Shown: in pieces, positions 54,291 through 64,000 of the stretch
Position numbering within the stretch: the first letter of the stretch is position 1
Layout: the number at the start of each line of letters is the position of its first letter
Assembly (NCBI GenBank): GCA_014529385.2
Contig: CM043959.1
Coordinates: 54,562,253-54,626,252, forward strand
Direction of reading: 5' to 3'
Length of the DNA: 64,000 nucleotides
Source of the DNA: Adiantum capillus-veneris
Taxonomy: Eukaryota > Streptophyta > Polypodiopsida > Polypodiales > Pteridaceae
Position numbers and translations under genes: made by a program
Notes under the pieces: model-generated
The model's input: the letters and a program-made list of their open reading frames with translations, nothing else
What the model was told of the DNA's origin: nothing
Database searches by the model: none

Positions 54291-55246
54291 TGTTGACTGC
54301 TGGGTCAACAACACGACATAACTCAATTTTCGTGCCAAAGTCTTATCTTTTGCGAGTTATGAAATGCTGCGGATTATGGCTATAAACGTCATTTGTAATG
54401 AGTAGTTATTCTAGTTTTAGAAGCCGGGGTGCAATGGCACTTCCAGATTGTAAATACAAAGCCATTTGACCCTTTCAACCCCATTTTTGGTTAAACCTAA
54501 GGTAGCCTTAGTATATAAGGTACCTAGGTCATTTTGTAAAAAAAGACTTTTTCATAATCAAACTTTAGCGCTGCCGTCTACTGTGTGTGAGAGAGAAAGA
54601 GAGTGAGCGTGAGCTTCATCCTCTCGCTACGCCCGGCTCGCTCGCACATTGGAGATCCGACTGCACCATTGCGGTAGGCTCGAGGAGAGCTACGCGACAA
54701 TGCCAAGCATTCCACGTGAGACGAAGCGCACACGCCGACGCATCTACGAGCTATTTGTGGCCGTAAGTGTATCAAACGATGTCTGTTTTCTGCGTGCTAG
54801 TAGTCTATAGAATCGTGGCAACATAAGCTACGCATAGGTACTCATAAATTTCAGTTTCGGGCACTTTTCAAATTCGGCTTTGTCATCCTACACATTTTTC
54901 GCAGATGGGTTTAGAGTGAGGGTTTTGAGTGTAGAATCTTAGGGACAGGTGTATCCTAGTGAGGAGATGGTGTTCCTTCAGTTTTATATGATTTTGGCAT
55001 GATTAGGTGAGTTACCTTCCGTATGTGTGTATGTGGCTAGGTGGTGTAGTTGAGAGCAGTGAGGTTCTTGATTGTGGTTTAGTTGGCCTTCCAGAGTGTT
55101 GTATATGTAGGATGGTCTCAGCCTGACAAGCTAAAGAGATTTCCTCCGTGTGCCTATCGTGTCATCTGTGTCCTCGATTGACATTATGTTGATCTAGGTA
55201 GTGTTGCATGCACTTCATGGGTGTGTGAGTCGCTTCCCGTCCAACA
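54291..55246 (+). repeat. 3' LTR of Gy-N (956 bp, uninterrupted)
   Basis: Matches the two 5' LTR pieces throughout. Differences are mostly transitions, including CpG decay of TACGCG to TACACA near 54890. It provides the pre-insertion sequence of the Copia-1 site (about 54384-54394). A TATATAAGG box is at 54512-54520. Confidence 0.94.
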
Positions 55247-55251
55247 TGCAT
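55247..55251. repeat. Target-site duplication of Gy-N, right copy (TGCAT)
   Basis: Same as 39548-39552. Confidence 0.92.
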
Positions 55252-55610
55252 CAAACTTTTCTATTGGGTGTGTTCTAGCTCAACCAGAAGAACATAAACT
55301 GGAATACCCCATTAGCTTTGCAAGTTGTCAATTGAATGATGTCGAGAGAGACTGCACCACTACAAAGCGAGAAGGTTTAGCTATGATTTATGCAGTAAAC
55401 AAATTCCGTTACTACCTTCTTGCCAACAAGTTTGTTTTCTATGTGCATCATCAAGCCTTGTTGTATCTAGTAATAAGGCTTGTTCCACGAGAAGAATTAC
55501 ACGATGGTTGTTAATTCTCCTTGAGTTTGATTTTACTGTTGTGGTGAGACCTGGTAAAAGACATGTCATGGCAGATCATTTGTCTCTCATATCTAATGGT
55601 GAAGCCTCTC
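55247..55610 (+). pseudogene. pol: RNase H of Gy-A2, continued
   Basis: Resumes at ASNFSIGCVLAQPEEHKLEY, collinear with Gy-A1 from about 6243. It reads KREGLAMIYAVNKFRYY and FYVHHQALLYLV, where the Gy-A1 FYVDH block has His for Asp. A frameshift near 55475 leads to the hinge MADHLS. Chr-L interrupts it at about 55611. Confidence 0.85.
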
Positions 55611-57207
55611 ATAATAACTAATATCTAATTCTCCTAAATGATTTTCTCATGTTAAACTGATCATCTAATATGGGGAAGTGCCAGGGGAGAAAAAGCTAGA
55701 ATATCGGTTAAGCTAGCAAACCGGCCACAACAGGGATGCACATGAGGGAAAATAGGGATCCAAAGGGGGGGCCATCTGCAAAAGAGCAATGTGCAATAAT
55801 GGGCTTTAAAGACCCTAAGGTTCAGCCCATTAAGACTTCCAAAATGCTAAGGTTCCAAAATTCAAAGGTTGTGTCCAAAGGTCATCACTAGGGAAATTGG
55901 ATGCTTTGTGTGTGTACCAAAAAAATCATCACAAATCCTACAAAGGAGGGGGCGAGCCTTGCAAGTAGGGGATGAGAGAGAAACACACACACATACACAC
56001 ACACACACACTCACTCACAAGCCTCCTTTACACAAAGAGAATGAGGGACACATGTCAACTCCCTAGCCTAGATGCCCACAAGGTGTACTCAAATCCTATT
56101 GGATGGCCATGGAGGTGGACTAATGAGAATTAGGCTAGAGTAAATTTAGTTTAATTAATTTTAAAACACTTAATAAAAGAACCAATAAGAATTAAGCTCT
56201 CTAGAAGACTATTGGACAGTCTCCCAAGGGGTCCAATGAGCATTCAACAGCCCAATGTCTTGCCTAATTCCTATTGGCCAGGAGACAAAGGGGTCCAATG
56301 AGAGTTTATTTGCATTAATTAATTACCTAAATCTCTCACAAAAGGGGAAAGTGGGACACATCTCAGAAGGCTATCACTTATGCTCCTTAAATCCTACTGG
56401 CTAAGCGTGGAGAGGTCCAATGGGGTGGTATCATGAGCAAATAGCAAGAGGCGTCGACCAAGAGAGAGAGGGAGCTGAATTTTTAAAGGCATTATCCCAC
56501 CACAAGCTCATGTGTGAAGAAAGAAGACTCTCTCTCTCTCCTCTTCAAGCTTTAATGGAAAGCTTATCACCTACTCCAAGCTTGTGAGAAGAGAGGCCTA
56601 CACCAACAACTCTTGGCTTTGTGATGCAAATCCAACCAAGAGCCAAGATTCAATGCATGCTCATCTCCTCTACCATGCTAATTACTAAGCTATGCTATGC
56701 TAATATGAGTGATTATGTGAGGAGATGTACATCTTTCTCGTAAGACTACTCCTTCTTCCTCTCTATCTACTCTCATACCCTACTAGCTCTCACTATCTTC
56801 AAAGGTGTGTGAGGTCTTGGGTGTGAGACCGTGAAGGAATTGATGTTTTGTTTTATAAGTGTTTTTCTTAGTGCTTGAAGCCTCCATCTTCATTGCACTA
56901 GCTAGTATTGAAGGAACACAAAGAATTGTATTGTAAAATGTCTCTCTTGATGGGAGAAACCTATAATACAAAGCCTTTTGGACGGGGGAACCGGCTCCAT
57001 GTAAATCCGGTCCTCAACTGTTGTCAATAGATTAATCTCTCCCTTTTGAAGCATTGTTCATGCTATCTAACTAGGTGTTATGCTTTTTGTTGCTCTCTCC
57101 ACCCAAGCACTCTTGTTATGCTCATTAGGAATCTATTCTCATGAAATGCTCACTGTGTTCATGTTATTTTCCGCTACACACAAGTCACTAGGCCATTAAA
57201 TGCTACA
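55611..57207 (+). repeat. 5' LTR of Chr-L
   Basis: Starts at ATAATAACTAATATC (aligned to 62258) and ends AAATGCTACA. It contains a CA microsatellite near 55984-56010. Paired ATTGG/CCAAT words lie at 56096-56420. By eye the first ~870 bp have only two differences from the 3' LTR, while the remaining ~730 bp have about 25. Confidence 0.9.
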
Positions 57208-57208
57208 T

Positions 57209-57220
57209 TGGTATTAGAGC
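57209..57220 (+). other. Primer-binding site of Chr-L (iMet type)
   Basis: TGGTATTAGAGC, one change from TGGTATCAGAGC. It lies one base after the LTR. Confidence 0.88.
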
Positions 57221-57728
57221 ACAAGGCTTCTCTTTTCTTGCTCAAGAAGCGAGGTCCTCAAGCTAGCTATAGATGGTTATTATTATCAATTGTAAATGAG
57301 TAAGTAGAATAGGGATTTTTCAGCCTTGCAGTGCGCTTGCCTTCGTGCAGGTAACGGGGCATCACCATCAAGAGCTATGGTCTTAATAGTGGATTCCTAT
57401 GGGGATTTCATATGGCTTAACCACTAATGAGCTATTAGAAGCTTGACAGGAGCCGGTGCCTTGTTTTGGTGTTGAACGATCCTCTCTTCTATTCATTGCA
57501 ATTAAGGGTATTCAAGCCACGGGTACAGTAGCTTGAGTGATTTTTCCAAAGGGGTAAAGAGGAGTAGCAACTAGGGCTTGAAGTGCCAAAGTACACCTAA
57601 AAGTTGGTAGAATGGCTGACAGTAGTAAAGAGAGTGAAATGAATGTTGAATAGCTTTGATTTTGCTAATGAGCAGGCTACTAATGATGCCCCTATGCTTG
57701 TTAACTAGTTTCTAGGCTTCAACAAGCT
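57221..57728 (+). other. Leader of Chr-L
   Basis: About 500 bp of untranslated leader after the PBS, with no supported ORF. Confidence 0.6.
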
Positions 57729-58856
57729 ATGGGCAATCCATCCCTCCAAAGTGAAGTTCAACGGCAGCTTCGTGCTCATGGGATTCTCCAACATCCCCAC
57801 CAGGACGAGAGAGTACCTAGTAGGCCTCCTTGCGAGACTCCCAAAAGAGGCCTCTTTCCGATTCGGGAAGAAGAAGAGGATCCATATGAAGGGCTCAAAA
57901 ATTTTCTTCTTGATGATGCATCTCCTTCCCAAAGGAGAATTCAAGAGCCCCCACCGGAGGAACGAGAAAGAAGTGAGTCTCCTGCCACCTCGACAAAGAT
58001 GGCTCCATGAAGACCGCGGGCTAAACGCTCTCCATCACCTCCAAAACGGAGAAGACCATCGCACACTTCTCCACACCATAGCTCAAAGAGGGATGACAAA
58101 AAGCAAGAGAAGAAAAAGGCAAGAAAGAGGACATCCTCTTATTCATCTTCTTCATCCTCTTCCTCTTATGAAAGTGATGGTGCAGACAAAGAAGATCAAG
58201 GCAAGAAAAAGGCGAGAAAGAGGTCACCCTCTTCTCTATCTTCCTCGAATTCATCTTCTGAAGAAAGTGATGGTGCAACTTTTGAACCATAAAAAAGAAG
58301 AGGCCATAAGAAATCCTATGCCGCATGGAAGAGGTCGTCCAAGCTCAAGAAGTTCAAAGAGGGAAGAAAGAGCATCTCTTTTCTTACCTACGATGGAACC
58401 TCTGGTGCTACAAACAAAGTCTTGGCCTTTATCCAACAATTCGATGCGGCATTTTGAGATGAGGGCTTCACGGAGTCCTCTAAGCTATGCCATGTAGCTA
58501 TGCACTTTTAAAAGTCCGCCAGGCAATGGTGGTCTAGCCTACAGGCCAACGGTGAAGCTCCACGAACATGAAAAGCTTTAAGAACTTCCATCATGAAGCA
58601 ATTTTTGGCCACCGATGCCAAAGACAAAGTACTCACTGAATGGCAAAGCTTGAAGCTCTCTCCCTACAAATTTATTCACAAATATGTAGACAAGTTTTGG
58701 GATTTACATCTCAAAGCCACTACCTTCAAAAAGATGGATTTTGGAGAGCAAAAACAACAATTTTGTGCATGCTTAACTGAAGAAATGGCGGAGTATGTCA
58801 ACTCCCAAAGACCACGCACCATATCAGCGGTTGTACACCATACTATGGTGGCTTGA
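57729..58856 (+). pseudogene. gag: gag of Chr-L with an RS-like N-terminal region
   Basis: The frame from 57729 begins MGNPSLQSEVQRQLRAHG. It passes an acidic segment, then an Arg/Ser/Lys region with two similar blocks (KKKARKRTSSYSSS... and KKKARKRSPSSLSSS..., about 58104-58290). The gag core reads HVAMHF, then ARQWWSSLQANGEA and MKQFLATDAKDKVLTEWQSL, then YVDKFWDLHLKATTF. In-frame stops lie near 58008, 58290, 58457, 58509 and 58569. No CCHC knuckle follows; the frame ends at 58856 after a deletion that also removed the start of the protease. RS-like regions are not a standard gag feature. Confidence 0.75.
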
Positions 58857-59316
58857 GGACTTCTTTATCTCTCCTCTCAAGCACAAGGATGTAATCCTAA
58901 GGGCACCATGGTTTGAACTCATGGCTGCCAATGTTAAATTCCTTGAAAGGAGAATCTACTTAAGGTTCAGGGAAAAAGATATGTACATAGATGCTAAGGA
59001 AATGGGTAACACCATACCCATTGTACATACGCAAGCTTTTGATAAGTCAATAAAGAGCTCTATTTCCGTGTACATGATTTTTGTTAAAAATTCTCAAAAT
59101 GAACCTAATGCTTTAGCAAAAGAAAATATAAACAATCACAAGGAATTAGAGGTATCCAATTTTCTCAAGGGGTTTCAAGATGTCTTTATTGACGACATCC
59201 CTTGTGAACTACGTTCTTAACGAGGCAATGATGACCATGCAATTGAACTTCTTCCAGGAAGTTCACCGCCTAATAAAGCTCCTTATATAGTTTCTCAAGC
59301 TCAATAAGAGGAGATT
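58795..59316 (+). pseudogene. Protease remnant and RT approach of Chr-L
   Basis: In the second frame, DVILRAPWFELMAANV (about 58888-58935) corresponds to the second retropepsin motif (D-x-I-L-G), with Arg for Gly. The DTG half is missing. FLKGFQDVFIDDIPCEL and IELLPGSSPPNKAPYIVS are the usual approach to RT. Stops lie at 59218-59220 and near 59305. Confidence 0.75.
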
Positions 59317-59841
59317 ATGCAGCAAGTGCATGAGTTAGTTGAGAAGGGCATGGTTAGGCCTAGCTCATCTCCATTTTGCTCACCTGTGCTATTAGTGCAA
59401 AAGAAAGACGGCACATATCGTATGTGTGTCGACTATAGGGCACTAAATAGGATCACTATCAAAAATAGGTTTCTCGTTTCACGGGTGGAAGACCTATTTG
59501 ATAAGCTACAAGGGTCCACCTACTACAGTAGGATTGACCTAAAAAGTGGCTATCATCAAATAAGGATAGTTGATCAAGACATTGTAAAGACCGCATTTCA
59601 CACTACGTTTGGTCTTTACAAATACTTTGTCATACCTTTTTGCTTGACCAATGCACCAGCCACATTCAACCGCTTGATGCAGAAGCTATTCAGGCCTCAC
59701 AGAACCTTTACTGGACTGTTCTTTGATGATATTATCATCTACTCTAATTCACTAGATGAACACAAGCAACACCTCTAGGTAATATTTCAAGTTTTAAGAG
59801 AGAATAAACTTTATGTTAATCAAAAGAAAAGTGAATTTTTC
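59317..59841 (+). pseudogene. pol: RT of Chr-L
   Basis: EKGMVRPSSSPFCSPVLLVQ, VDYRALNRITIKNRF, IDLKSGYHQIRI and FCLTNAPATFNRL are seen. The catalytic box reads FFDDIIIYS (about 59719-59745). TAG at 59776-59778 interrupts; the frame then continues without shift into the thumb. RT is otherwise complete in motif order. Confidence 0.88.
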
Positions 59842-60753
59842 TTGCAAGAGATTCAGTATTTAGGTCACATTATCTCTCAAGACGATATCCAAATGGATCC
59901 ATCAAAGTTAGAGGTAATAAAAGGATGGCCTAAACCAAGGAATCTTCATGAACTAAGAAGCTTTATAGGTATGTGTGCATACTATAGACGCTTCATAGAA
60001 AAATTCTCACAAATTGCAGGACCATTACATGACCTAACAAAGAAAAATGTTAGGTATACATGGTCTGCCGAGGGGAACAATGCTTTCAGAAAGCTCAAAG
60101 AAAAGCTTATCACTCAACCCGTGCTTACACTACTGGATATCTCAAAGACATTTGAGGTCCAATGTGATGCTTGTGGTGATTGCCTTGGAGCTCTTTTGCT
60201 CCAAGAAGGGCATGCCATAGCCTATGAAAGTCGAAGGCTTGACCCTGTTGAGCAAGCTCTAGGCATATATGAAAAGGAACTCCTCGCAGTTCTACAAGCC
60301 TTAGACTCATGGAAGCACTATTTATTGGGGACTCCTTTCATTCTACGAACGGATCACCAAAGCCTTAAGTACTTCATGATGCAGACCAAGCACTCCGAGA
60401 AACAAATGAGGTGGGAAAATATTCTTTTGCAATTTCATTTTCATATTCCTCACATTGCTGGAAGGCATAATCAAGTAGCCGATGCACTCTCAAGACAGCC
60501 CAGAGTGAATGCAGTTTCCATAGCAACTCACAATGATCTATCTTCTATGATAGATGAGTATGCTATTGATCCCGATTTTAGAAATGTGATTTCAGCCCTT
60601 GCACTAGGGAAGAAAGAGGAACCATTTACTTTACAAGATGGTTATCTTCTCTATGGAAATGGACTATGCGTTACTAGCTCACTACGTGAGAAAGTAATGT
60701 ATGAATCTCATTCTCCTCCTTATGCGGGGCTAGAGGGATTCAGTCTACCCTAA
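59842..60753 (+). pseudogene. pol: RT thumb, RNase H and integrase N-terminus of Chr-L
   Basis: In the same frame as RT: YLGHIISQDDIQMDPSKLE, then SFIGMCAYYRRFIEKFSQIA. RNase H follows with FEVQCDACGDCLGALLLQEG, YEKELLAVLQALDSW and LRTDHQSLKYF. NQVADALSRQ is the hinge. DGYLLYGNGLCV and MYESHSPPYAGLEG lead to the integrase finger, where a frameshift stops this frame at 60753. The RNase H acidic residues appear intact. Confidence 0.88.
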
Positions 60754-61660
60754 AAGGGAAGGAAACATATTTCTATTGGACTACCATGAAAGAAAACATG
60801 CAAGAGTATGTTTCTAAATGTCTGGTATGCCGAAAGACAAAGTTTGATAGAGGGAAGTCCCCTGGATTTCTTCAACCTTTGCCAATCCTTAATTCACCAT
60901 GGGAGAGCATATCCATGTATTTTATCTTTGATTTTCTAAGTCTATCCATGGGAATACGGGAATATGGATGATAGTAGACAAATTCAGTACACAAGCTCAT
61001 TTTATACCTGTCAAAAAGACTATCAAAGCCCATCAAATGGAAACCCTCTTCATTTCACAAATCTTCAAGTACCATGGCTTGCCAATGTCCATAGTGTTGG
61101 ATAGAGATCCTAGAATGACCAATAATTTCTGGAAGGGTCTCTTTGAGAATTTAGGGACGAGGCTAAACTTCTCTTTGGCCTATCACCCGCAAACGGATGG
61201 CCAAAGTGAAATAGCTAACCTAACAATTCTTGATCTACTAAAAGCCTATGTAACACAAGTAGATCAAAGATCCCAATGGGAGAAGTATTTACCCTTAGTG
61301 GAGTATGCCTGTACATACTTCCACGGGAAAAGCACCTTTGAGGTAATTGAAGGAAGATCAAAAAGTCCCTTGCTACTTAAGGTACACGAGAAGATCTTCG
61401 CTGCAGCTGAGTATAGCCAAGACCTACAAGAATCTTTTCAAAAGATTAAGGATGTTATCTCTATCTCTTAGCAAAGGAAAAAGGTTGCTGCTAATAAGCA
61501 CAGAAGAGCCCAAGCCTTTAAAGAAAATGATTGGGTCTTACTCAAATTTCCCAAGGCTCGATTAAGGCACACGACGGGCAAGAATCCTACGGGACACCAA
61601 AAGTACTATGCTAAGTTAGCAAAAAGGTACTATGGTCCCTTCGAGATTCTTAGGCTAATC
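60754..61660 (+). pseudogene. pol: Integrase of Chr-L
   Basis: The finger is completed by CLVCRKTKFDRGKSPG. The core reads PWESISMYFIF, where the first catalytic Asp of the usual S-M-D-F block is Tyr. The second Asp lies in VLDRDPRMTNNFWKGLF. The Glu lies in YHPQTDGQSEIANLTI. A shift near 60970 and a TAG near 61469 break it. FKENDWVLLKFPKARLR (about 61520-61565) is the C-terminal part. With the first Asp lost, strand transfer is not expected. Confidence 0.85.
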
Positions 61661-61930
61661 AATGAGATGGCCTATCAACTCAAGTTGCCCAGCCATTGGC
61701 TCATACACAATGCTTTCCATGTGAGCGTACTAAAGCATTACAAAGGAGAGCCACATCAAGAACCAACTATTGAAGACCCACTGGAGATCGAGGACCAAGA
61801 AGAGGTGCTGCAGCCCAAGTCCATTCTCCGACATGAAGACAAGGTACTAAGAGGCGGTAAGACTATCCGATGATATCTTATTAAGTTTAAGAATTAGCCT
61901 TTTGGAGATGCTAGATGGATGCAAGGCATA
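61661..61930 (+). pseudogene. Chromodomain end of Chr-L pol
   Basis: MAYQLKLPSHWLIHNAFHVS and VLKHYKG form the GPY/F-type end of integrase. VLQPKSILRHEDKVLRGGKT, then after TGA (61873) YLIKFKN, TAG and PFGDARWM, follow the chromodomain pattern (I-L-x-R ... Y-L-V-K-W-K ... W). Both stops fit single C-to-T or G-to-A changes of Arg and Trp codons. It would direct integration to modified histones. Confidence 0.78.
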
Positions 61931-62253
61931 CAACTAAAGGATAACCTAAACCTTGTCAATGCTTACAATGCTTCCCTAGAGTAAGCAAATGTACAAATGT
62001 CTAAATGAACAAAGTTTTTGTCTTATAAGACTCTCTTTTTCTTTATTGTGAACATAAATGAAGTAGTATGCATGCTTAGATTAAGTTTGCGGAGATGACG
62101 TCTCTCAAGCACCAAATGGATTAGTCATCCATTCTGGAATGATGTCGTAGGGTAACATATGGATCCTCTACACGCTAGAAAAAGGACTAATGAATAGGCT
62201 TTATCTTCTCTACCCCATACTCGAGAATGACTATGCTTTCAAGAGAGAGGTAA
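61931..62253 (+). other. 3' untranslated region and PPT of Chr-L
   Basis: Noncoding. The purine-rich AAGAGAGAGGTAA at 62241-62253 directly precedes the LTR and is the likely polypurine tract. Confidence 0.7.
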
Positions 62254-63846
62254 TGTTATAATAACTAATATCTAATTCTCCTAAATGATTTTCTCATGTT
62301 AAACTGATCATTTAATATGGGGAAGTGCCAGGGGAGAAAAAGCTAGAATATCGGTTAAGCTAGCAAACCGGCCACAACAGGGATGCACATGAGGGAAAAT
62401 AGGGATCCAAAGGGGGGGCCATCTGCAAAAGAGCAATGTGCAATAATGGGCTTTAAAGACCCTAAGGTTCAGCCCATTAAGACTTCCAAAATGCTAAGGT
62501 TCCAAAATTCAAAGGTTGTGTCCAAAGGTCATCACTAGGGAAATTGGATGCTTTGTGTGTGTACCAAAAAAATCATCACAAATCCTACAAAGGAGGGGGC
62601 GAGCCTTGCAAGTAGGGGATGAGAGAGAAACACACACACATACACACACACACACACTCACTCACAAGCCTCCTTTACACAAAGAGAATGAGGGACACAT
62701 GTCAACTCCCTAGCCTAGATGCCCACAAGGTGTACTCAAATCCTATTGGATGGCCATGGAGGTGGACTAATGAGAATTAGGCTAGAGTAAATTTAGTTTA
62801 ATTAATTTTAAAACACTTAATAAAAGAACCAATAAGAATTAAGCTCTCTAGAAGACTATTGGACAGTCTCCCAAGGGGTCCAATGAGCATTCAACAGCCC
62901 AATGTCTTGCCTAATTCCTATTGGCCAGGAGACAAAGGGGTCCAATGAGAGTTTATTTGCATTAATTAATTACCTAAATCTCTCACAAAAGGGGAAAGTG
63001 GGACACATCTCAGAAGGCTATCACTTATGCTCCTTAAATCCTACTGGCTAAGCGTGGAGAGGTCCAATGGGGTGGTATCATGAGCAAATAGCAAGAGGCG
63101 TCGACCAAGAGAGAGAGGGAGCTGAATTTTCAAAGGCATTATCTCACACACTCACACACAAGCTCATGTGTGAAGCAAGAAGACTCTCTCTCTCTCCTCT
63201 TCAAGCTTTAATGGAAAGCTTATCACCTACTTCAAGCTTGTGAGAAGAGAGGCCTACACCAACAACTCTTGGCTTTGTGATGCAAATCCAACCAAGAGCC
63301 AAGATTCAATGCATGCTCATCTCCTCTACCATGCTAATTACTAAGCTATGCTATGCTAATATGAGTGATTATGTGAGGAGATGTACATCTTTCTCGTAAG
63401 ACTACTCCTTCTTCCTCTCTATCTACTCTCATACCCTACTAGCTCTCACTATCTTCAAAGGTGTGTGAGGTCTTGGGTCTGAGACAGTGAGGGAATTGAT
63501 GTTGTGTTTTATAAGTGTTTTGCTTAGCGCTTGAAGCTTCCATCTTTATTGCACTAGCTAGTACTAAAGGAACACAAAGAATTGTATTGTAAAATGTCTC
63601 TCTTGATGGGAGAAACCTATAATACAAAGCCTTTTGGAGGGGGGGACCGGCTCCATGTAAATCTCCTCCACTGTTGTCAATAGATTAATCTCTCTCTCTT
63701 TTGAAGTATTGTTCATGCTATCTAACTAGGTGTTATGCTTTTTGTTGCTCTCTCCACCACACAAGCACTCTTGATATGCTCATTAGGAATCTATTCTAAT
63801 GAAGTGCTCACTATGTTCACGTTATTTTCCGCTACACACAAGTTAC
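62254..63846 (+). repeat. 3' LTR of Chr-L (right end truncated)
   Basis: Begins TGTTATAATAAC and matches the 5' LTR to CTACACACAAGT at about 63843. The expected final segment (CACTAGGCC ... GCTACA) is absent and unrelated sequence starts. Confidence 0.9.
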
Positions 63847-64000
63847 CTCGGGGGGTTCAGTGTTTAGTATCCCCCTATATAACGTGCGTTCATGGGGTAT
63901 TAAAAAAACCCCTTGTTTAACATGTTTGAATGAATAAAATGACCCCTTATTTTACGATTTTTTTCCAAAATTGAATATTAAAACCCCTCGTTTTAATGTA
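63847..64000. other. Unidentified sequence interrupting the Chr-L 3' LTR
   Basis: Starts CTCGGGGGGTTCAGTG, then GTATCCCCCTATATAACG. Three variants of a word of the type ACCCCTTGTTTAAC / ACCCCTTATTTTACG / ACCCCTCGTTTTAATG follow, roughly 45 bp apart. Such subterminal repeats suggest the end of a DNA transposon. The element continues past the window. Confidence 0.45.

Larger units (their letters stand above)
39553..55246 (+). mobile_element. Gy-N, non-autonomous Ty3/gypsy-type element without RT or integrase
   Basis: Its parts are: 5' LTR (39553-39649 plus 44411-45270, split by Copia-1), tRNA-Asp-like PBS, a 2.4-kb leader with seven palindromes, gag, protease, a W-x-P-K repeat ORF, a 1.6-kb noncoding region, PPT and 3' LTR. 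TGCAT flanks both ends. No RT, RNase H or integrase motif appears between 45290 and 54290. It must depend on a partner for reverse transcription and integration, yet it keeps long gag and protease frames. LTRs are highly similar, so insertion was fairly recent. Confidence 0.9.
25673..55610 (+). mobile_element. Gy-A2, second Gy-A family element, host of the nested insertions
   Basis: It is related to Gy-A1 in LTR, leader, gag and pol. It starts TGTTAACCC at 25673. Its own sequence occupies 25673-29241, 35583-39552 and 55247-55610; the gaps are TIR-1, Gy-N and, from 55611, Chr-L. The rest of its pol and the 3' LTR lie beyond the window or are lost. Unlike Gy-A1 it keeps the protease and the first half of RT. 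Gag has in-frame stops and shifts, and the primer site is decayed. It is older than all three insertions it hosts. Confidence 0.9.
55611..63846 (+). mobile_element. Chr-L, Ty3/gypsy chromovirus with 1.6-kb LTRs
   Basis: The element comprises the 5' LTR, iMet PBS, an RS-rich gag, pol, a chromodomain and the 3' LTR. It is inserted in the RNase H of Gy-A2. The first few bases of the 5' LTR (TGTTA in the 3' LTR) appear to be missing, and the last ~35 bp of the 3' LTR are replaced by other DNA, so the target duplication cannot be tested. The solo LTR at 16494-18177 belongs to the same family. Coding regions have many stops, one catalytic-residue loss and a deletion across the knuckle/protease region. 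Confidence 0.88.

Overview
This window is nuclear DNA of a land plant, from a heterochromatin-like stretch made almost wholly of transposable elements. I find no host gene, rRNA, functional tRNA or CRISPR array. The evidence is plant-type Ty3/gypsy, Ty1/copia and LINE polyproteins, primer sites matching tRNA-iMet and tRNA-Asp, a spliced DNA-transposon gene, long CT/GA/GT/TA microsatellites, and decay dominated by C-to-T and G-to-A changes. A fern or another seed-free plant is plausible, but that is inference.

Left part (1-11973). After an AT-rich flank with a (TA)69 tract lies Gy-A1 (1366-11968), a Ty3/gypsy element of Athila/Tat type by its tRNA-Asp-like primer site. It has two LTRs and a perfect 5-bp target duplication (ATTCT). 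Its gag is nearly open. An internal deletion fuses the gag tail to the middle of the reverse transcriptase. Downstream of integrase it carries a second, retropepsin-like domain with W-x-P-K repeats, then a 141-codon acidic ORF with its own TATA box.

Middle part (11974-25672). A decayed plant LINE (12819-22836) is split by a short-LTR chromovirus, Chr-S (13813-21417). Chr-S in turn holds a solo LTR (16494-18177) of a long-LTR family. A 44-bp poly-C tract and degenerate noncoding sequence follow.

Right part (25673-64000) is a deep nest. The host is Gy-A2, a sibling of Gy-A1, which starts at 25673 and runs off the window. It is interrupted three times. (1) A TIR DNA transposon, TIR-1 (29242-35582), sits in gag; it has a two-exon Cys-rich gene whose 2.3-kb intron is packed with AAGTGGTG/CACCACTT repeats. 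(2) Gy-N (39553-55246) sits in RNase H; it is a non-autonomous gypsy element with gag, protease and W-x-P-K ORFs but no RT or integrase, and its leader holds seven copies of a 24-bp palindrome. Its 5' LTR is itself split by Copia-1 (39650-44405, minus strand), and the intact 3' LTR of Gy-N preserves the empty site. (3) Chr-L (55611 onward) is a long-LTR chromovirus whose 3' LTR is broken near 63846 by unidentified sequence.

The genes are therefore retrotransposon polyproteins: Gag (particle and RNA binding), protease, RT/RNase H and integrase. Nearly all are broken by stops, frameshifts or deletions. The longest intact reading frames are the gag-protease-integrase ORF of Copia-1, the gag of Gy-A1 and the gag/protease frame of Gy-N.
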